A stretch of 64,000 nucleotides of DNA, from assembly GCA_021798935.1 (NCBI GenBank), contig JAJZBL010000001.1, positions 62,001 to 126,000 of the forward strand. The letters are read 5' to 3'. Numbering within the stretch: position 1 is the first letter of the stretch; each line of letters starts with the position of its first letter. Of the stretch, positions 59,335 to 64,000 are shown piece by piece. The position numbers and the translations under genes were made by a program. The notes below the pieces were generated by a model that saw only the letters and a program-made list of their open reading frames with translations, was not told the DNA's origin and did not search any database. The DNA is from Microcaldota archaeon. GTDB taxonomy: Archaea; Micrarchaeota; Micrarchaeia; Micrarchaeales; Micrarchaeaceae.

Positions 59335-59805
59335 ATGATAAACCCGTGCCAAAAACTTGAAAAATTGAAAGTGACTTATATGCAATTGAACAAATTAAAG
59401 TACTTATTATCGATTTTACTGATAATAGGCATAGTTGATGAAATATATGAATCCTATATATATTTTAGCCCAAAGGCACTAGTATGCCCTGATACTGGAA
59501 TAATAAACTGCGGAACAGTGCTATCTAGTCAGTACGCTACAATAATTGGGATACCTCTTGCGATTCTTGGATTAACTTGGGTAATAGTAGCCTTAGTAAT
59601 AACATTATACTCAAAGCTTCAGAAATCATTTGTGCCCTACCTTTGGATGGCATTTGGTGCATTAGGTGTAATCTACTCAATTACTGCCCAATACCTAATA
59701 GGGAAGATATGCATATACTGCACATTGCTTGATGGCATAATAATATCTAGCATAGTAATATTATATTACATTTTAAGAAATCCAAACATAGAAAGTGATA
59801 AATGA
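59335..59805 (+). CDS. VKOR family disulfide oxidoreductase
   Basis: CPDTGIINCGTVLSSQYATIIGIPLAILGL, KICIYCTLLD. Confidence 0.88.
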   Translation: MINPCQKLEKLKVTYMQLNKLKYLLSILLIIGIVDEIYESYIYFSPKALVCPDTGIINCGTVLSSQYATIIGIPLAILGLTWVIVALVITLYSKLQKSFVPYLWMAFGALGVIYSITAQYLIGKICIYCTLLDGIIISSIVILYYILRNPNIESDK

Positions 59806-60938
59806 TGAATATAAGGGATTCTATTTTTAAAGATATTGAAATATCTGATTTAGAGGAGGAAATAATAGATGATCCTAATTTTCAGAGGCTCAGGTACATA
59901 AAGCAAGGAGGATTTAGTTCACTTGTATTTCCAAGTGCTAGCGGAAGCAGGTTTGAGCACTCTGTAGGTACTATGAAGATAACAAAAGACATAACAAAGA
60001 ATATATTTGGTGAAGTAGACGAGGAACTATCTATTTGTGGGCTGCTTCACGATATAGGCCATGCACCTTTTTCTCATCAATCGGAGCCAATTGCAAAGAA
60101 ATACTTAGGCAAAAGCCATGAAGATCTAGGATATGAAATAATAAAGAACAGCAGCATATCAGATATAATATCCGCATCTACCTTTTCTTTGAAGAAAGTG
60201 CTAGAATATTTTTCAGGGAACGGCAAAGGGAAGCTAGTTACAGGGCCATTAGGTTCAGATAGGATAGATTATTTGCTTCACGATTCCTATAATACTGGTG
60301 TTGCTCTTGGCATAATCGACTATAGCAGGCTAGAGCACAACATGGCTTATGTAAATGGGAAGCCTGCGATTTACAGAAACGGAATAGTAAATGCCGAGTC
60401 CTTCTTTATAACAAGATACTTCATGTATGAATCCGTTTACATGCACCACACACTTGCAATAATCGAATCAATGTTCCTGAAGGCAGCAGATTCAGCGGTA
60501 GCAGATGGCTACATAGATGCACGTGAATTTGTAAAAATGAAAGATTATGAAGCACTTTATAAATTAAGCCAATACAAAGGATCAGATTTGATAGATAGAA
60601 TTCTAAAAAGAGATCTTTTCAAAAGGGCATTTTATGAAGATATAGGGCAGTCAGGATTCGGCGAAAGCCAATTATCAGAGCTTAATGAGTACCTGGAGTC
60701 AAGTGGAATACCTCACAATAATTACACATCAAAACTGATAAGCTTCAGTGGTGCTGATGACGATATAATAATAGTGGATAAGAAGAACGAGGAAGTAGGA
60801 AAGCTAAGTGAATATTCATACATATTCAACACACTCAGCAAATTATTAAGGGATCGTAAGATTTTGCTCGTAGCAAGTGATAAAAATTATAAAGATAAAA
60901 TCGGAAAGTTAGTAAAAGAATTTATAAATTCAAAATAA
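59802..60938 (+). CDS. HD-domain phosphohydrolase (dNTPase-like)
   Basis: SRFEHSVGTM, GLLHDIGHAPFSHQSE, SDRIDYLLHDSY. Confidence 0.93.
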   Translation: MMNIRDSIFKDIEISDLEEEIIDDPNFQRLRYIKQGGFSSLVFPSASGSRFEHSVGTMKITKDITKNIFGEVDEELSICGLLHDIGHAPFSHQSEPIAKKYLGKSHEDLGYEIIKNSSISDIISASTFSLKKVLEYFSGNGKGKLVTGPLGSDRIDYLLHDSYNTGVALGIIDYSRLEHNMAYVNGKPAIYRNGIVNAESFFITRYFMYESVYMHHTLAIIESMFLKAADSAVADGYIDAREFVKMKDYEALYKLSQYKGSDLIDRILKRDLFKRAFYEDIGQSGFGESQLSELNEYLESSGIPHNNYTSKLISFSGADDDIIIVDKKNEEVGKLSEYSYIFNTLSKLLRDRKILLVASDKNYKDKIGKLVKEFINSK

Positions 60939-61058
60939 ATGCTCTTTTACTATAAAATTAATTCAGTCTTATTAGTTTGCTATTTACTATTTGTTTTTTA
61001 TAAGTTTGTGTATAAATAGTTAATATATTTCCCTACCTTATATTAACGAGTTTTATTG

Positions 61059-61146
61059 GGCTCATAGCTCAGCTTGGTAGAGCGGCTGACTCTTAATCAG
61101 TAGGTCGGGGGTCCAAAATAATCTATGGAAATCCCCCTGAGCCCGT
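61059..61146 (+). tRNA. tRNA-Lys(CTT) with 14-nt T-loop intron (within 61110-61135)
   Basis: GGGCTCA/TGAGCCC acceptor, GCTGA-CTCTTAA-TCAGT anticodon arm, GGGGG-TCCAAAATAATCTATGGAAAT-CCCCC T arm with 21-nt loop. Confidence 0.9.
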
Positions 61147-61379
61147 TTTTATTTAACAAATGAGATATATAAGGCAGGGCAAATATGAATATAGATAAAG
61201 TTCTTGATTGCAATTTACTTTTTGCGCACATAAGTAGAAAACAAATAGCAACTATTATATAATATAAAGGATACATGAATAAATAGCAATAGATATTTAA
61301 AATTTAATTATTAATAAAATACTCAGAGTTAGTTGGATTTTTCTGTTTATGGGGAAGATTAAAAGAAAGAAGTGAATAA

Positions 61380-61946
61380 ATGGATATAGATATTTCTCAA
61401 AATAATGACAAAGTATTCGAGTTTACTCTGACCGGTGTTTCAAATGCCTTTGCAAATGCAGTCAGAAGGATAGCGATGAATGGCGTCAAATCGTTTGCAA
61501 TAGACAAAGTCACATTCTATGAAAATTCAAGTGCAATGTTTGATGAATACATAGCGCACAGGATAGGTCTGATACCTATAACCACCCCAAGCGGATACAA
61601 GGATACTGATGAGGTAATGTTTACCTTGGAAGCCGAAGGCCCTGCAACTGTATATTCAAAAGACCTTAAGACGACAGAACCTGCTGTAAAAGTGGCGATA
61701 GAAAATATACCTATCATGAAGCTTGCAGAGAAACAGAGGCTTAGGATTGATGGCAAAGCTGTACTCGGTTCTGCAATAAAACATGCAAAGTTCCAGCCAG
61801 GGCTAGTAACCTATGAGCAGATGAACGATCATTCATTTAAATTTTACATTGAATCTTTCGGGCAGATGCTACCAAAAGATATAATAATAAGAGCATTAGA
61901 CATATTAGAATATGAGGTAAAAGACATTTCCAAGATCTCTAAATAA
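61380..61946 (+). CDS. rpoD: DNA-directed RNA polymerase subunit D
   Basis: SNAFANAVRRIAMNGVKSFAIDKVTFYENSSAMFDEYIAHRIGLIPI. Confidence 0.95.
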   Translation: MDIDISQNNDKVFEFTLTGVSNAFANAVRRIAMNGVKSFAIDKVTFYENSSAMFDEYIAHRIGLIPITTPSGYKDTDEVMFTLEAEGPATVYSKDLKTTEPAVKVAIENIPIMKLAEKQRLRIDGKAVLGSAIKHAKFQPGLVTYEQMNDHSFKFYIESFGQMLPKDIIIRALDILEYEVKDISKISK

Positions 61947-61950
61947 CCTC

Positions 61951-62048
61951 GCAGGGGTGGCAGAGCTTGGTCAAATGCGCAGGACTAAGGATTAATTTTA
62001 GAAATCCTGTGTCTTAGGACTACGTGAGTTCAAATCTCACCCCCTGCA
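61951..62048 (+). tRNA. tRNA-Leu with anticodon-loop intron (anticodon TAG or TAA unresolved)
   Basis: GCAGGGG/CCCCTGC acceptor, A73, class II variable arm GTCTTAGGAC, CAGGA/TCCTG stem with 20-nt loop. Confidence 0.85.
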
Positions 62049-62065
62049 TTTATTAAGGTGAAAAT

Positions 62066-62407
62066 ATGAAAATTAATGTTGAAAGAGACGACATAAAAGA
62101 ATGGTTAGAAAGCACAAAAGGAGAGAAGGATCATAAAGAGCTCTGGGAGAAGATAAATAAGATGGTAAGTGTACCTAAAAGGAAGAGGATATTCGTAAAT
62201 TTATACAAGCTTAATAAATATACAAAGGAGGGGGATAATATAATTGTTCCTGGGAAAGTATTATCTTTAGGCAAGATTGATCATAAAGTAAATATAACAG
62301 CAATAGACTTTTCCGATAAAGCTAAGGAACAGCTTCAGAGAGCAGGATCAAAAATATATGATTTGAATGAATTCAAGAAATTCAAAAATGTAATTATTAT
62401 AAGGTAA
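62066..62407 (+). CDS. rpl18e: 50S ribosomal protein L18e
   Basis: VNLYKLNKYTKEGDNIIVPGKVLSLGKI. Confidence 0.93.
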   Translation: MKINVERDDIKEWLESTKGEKDHKELWEKINKMVSVPKRKRIFVNLYKLNKYTKEGDNIIVPGKVLSLGKIDHKVNITAIDFSDKAKEQLQRAGSKIYDLNEFKKFKNVIIIR

Positions 62408-62421
62408 AAAGGGTAATCAAT

Positions 62422-62859
62422 ATGGAAGGTTATAAGGTTATAGATGCTACAGGTCTTATATTAGGCCGCATGGCAGGAACTGTGGCCAAACAGTTATTAA
62501 AAGGTGACAATGTAATAGTAGTAAACGCCGAAAAAGCAGTTATAAGCGGGCATAAGAAAGATATAGTTGAGAAATACCGCACCAGGCTAAACCTTCAAGA
62601 AAAAGGCAATCCTGAACACTCTCCTTATTGGTCTAGGAGGTCGGATCTCTTAGTCAAAAGGGTAGTAAGAGGGATGCTTCCTTATAGCAGATTGACTGGC
62701 AGGCGGGCTTATAAAAATCTAAAAGTCTACATGGGCCTTCCAGAGGAATTTAAGGGCAATGAGATAGAAAAAATAGAGATGAAAGATCCAAAAAGCTTGT
62801 ATTCAGGTTATATAACAATAAAAGAGCTTTCAGAGTTGTTAGGTTATAATAAAGGTTGA
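62422..62859 (+). CDS. rpl13: 50S ribosomal protein L13
   Basis: VIDATGLILGRMAGTVAKQLLKGDNVIVVNAEKAVISG. Confidence 0.95.
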   Translation: MEGYKVIDATGLILGRMAGTVAKQLLKGDNVIVVNAEKAVISGHKKDIVEKYRTRLNLQEKGNPEHSPYWSRRSDLLVKRVVRGMLPYSRLTGRRAYKNLKVYMGLPEEFKGNEIEKIEMKDPKSLYSGYITIKELSELLGYNKG

Positions 62860-62864
62860 TAATT

Positions 62865-63338
62865 ATGCCAGAAGCAGTTAAAAAAACAGCAAGGCGCAAA
62901 TCTCCGAGTGTAAAGAGTTCAAAGAAAGAAGTAAAAGTGGTTATATCAAAAAGCAAAAGAAAAAGGAGTATAGCACGAGCGTCAGTGAAGAGTGGCAACG
63001 GTACAATAAGAATTAATAGAAAGCTTATAGATACTATAGAGCCAGCTTTTATAAAAGATGAGGTTCTAGCACCTATAAACTTTTCTGATATGACAAAGGA
63101 TCTTTGCGATAAGCTATCGATAAGTGTTAATGTACATGGAGGAGGAGTAAGTTCTCAAGCCCAAGCATGCGCTAGTGCAATAGCAAAGGCTATAGTAGAA
63201 TATTCAGGAAATGCTGAAATAAAGAGGGAATACCTTAATTACAATAGGAATCTATTGATAGATGATCCAAGGAGAGTTGAGCCTAAGAAATTCTTAGGTC
63301 CAAAAGCGAGAGCAAGATTCCAGACATCCTACAGATGA
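62865..63338 (+). CDS. rps9: 30S ribosomal protein S9
   Basis: VHGGGVSSQAQACASAIAKAIVEY; C-terminal KKFLGPKARARFQTSYR. Confidence 0.95.
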   Translation: MPEAVKKTARRKSPSVKSSKKEVKVVISKSKRKRSIARASVKSGNGTIRINRKLIDTIEPAFIKDEVLAPINFSDMTKDLCDKLSISVNVHGGGVSSQAQACASAIAKAIVEYSGNAEIKREYLNYNRNLLIDDPRRVEPKKFLGPKARARFQTSYR

Positions 63339-63386
63339 TTGTTCCTGCAGCCTAATGCTGCAGACTTCTGGATTTGAAAAATAAGT

Positions 63387-63596
63387 GTGATTACAATGTT
63401 GATGCCAATAAGATGCTTTACATGTGGGGCAGTAGTAGCTGACAAATGGGAAGAATATGACAAGAGAGTCAATAAAAATAATGAAGACCCTGGAAAAGTT
63501 CTTGACGATCTTGGAGTAAAAAGGTACTGCTGCAGGCGTATGTTTTTGAGCAATAATGATCTGCTTGAAGAGTTCATGGAAGCAAGCAGAAAATAA
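63387..63596 (+). CDS. rpoN: DNA-directed RNA polymerase subunit N
   Basis: [34 protein letters not shown]. Confidence 0.95.
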   Translation: MITMLMPIRCFTCGAVVADKWEEYDKRVNKNNEDPGKVLDDLGVKRYCCRRMFLSNNDLLEEFMEASRK

Positions 63597-63614
63597 ATTT
63601 AAAATGGTGAATAG

Positions 63615-64000
63615 ATGTCTGAAGAAGAATTTAATATTGCAAGCCAAAATGATTATTTAGAATCAGGAATTCATATAGCAACAAAAGTTAAGACCCCTGG
63701 AACAAAAAAATTCATTTACAAGGTAAGAGAAGATGGCCTTTACCTATTTGATCTCAAAACCATAGATGAAAGAATAAAAGTAGCAGCTTCAATGCTATCC
63801 AAATATGATCCGAAGAAAATTGTAGTTACTGCCTCAAGGATATATGCAGTTGCAGCAGCACAGAAATTTTCAGAAATAATAAATGCTAACTTCATAAAAG
63901 GCAGAGTAACACCAGGCATATTTACAAATCCTTATAGAGAGAACTTTATGGAGCCTGCAGTATTGTTTGCAAGTGACACAAGGAATGAAAAGCAGGCAAT
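63615..64000 (+). CDS. rps2: 30S ribosomal protein S2 (truncated by window end)
   Basis: SGIHIATKVKTPGTKKFIYKVREDGLYLFDLKTIDERI, FIKGRVTPGIFTNP. Confidence 0.93.
   Translation, partial: MSEEEFNIASQNDYLESGIHIATKVKTPGTKKFIYKVREDGLYLFDLKTIDERIKVAASMLSKYDPKKIVVTASRIYAVAAAQKFSEIINANFIKGRVTPGIFTNPYRENFMEPAVLFASDTRNEKQA

Overview
AT-rich archaeal chromosome segment, consistent with a DPANN / Micrarchaeota-like (ARMAN-related) genome. Support comes from archaeal information-processing genes (PCNA, PriL, thermosome, aIF2-alpha, RpoD/RpoN, L44e, L14e, L34e, L18e, L13, S9, S2, diphthine synthase, TYW1/Taw1, RNase P Rpp21, Lhr-type helicase, Mre11), a single long (396 aa) tRNA-splicing endonuclease resembling the three-unit epsilon-2 enzyme described from ARMAN, and many intron-containing tRNAs. 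I find 8 tRNA genes, 6 of them interrupted, including a T-loop intron in tRNA-Lys and a 64-nt tRNA-Trp intron that looks like a box C/D guide for C34. There is also an isolated 5S rRNA gene. Accessory content includes a wHTH / Panacea-like / MazF-like three-gene module (11.6-12.9 kb), an ATPase-nuclease fusion next to tRNA-Ser, a HinfI/CcrM-like restriction-modification island downstream of tRNA-Pro with a GC-rich structured element (25-28 kb), a TnpB remnant, a methyltransferase pseudogene, and a tandem pair of uncharacterised PD-(D/E)XK-like proteins (34.8-36.0 kb). All product calls come from motif and family recognition by eye; no database search was run.
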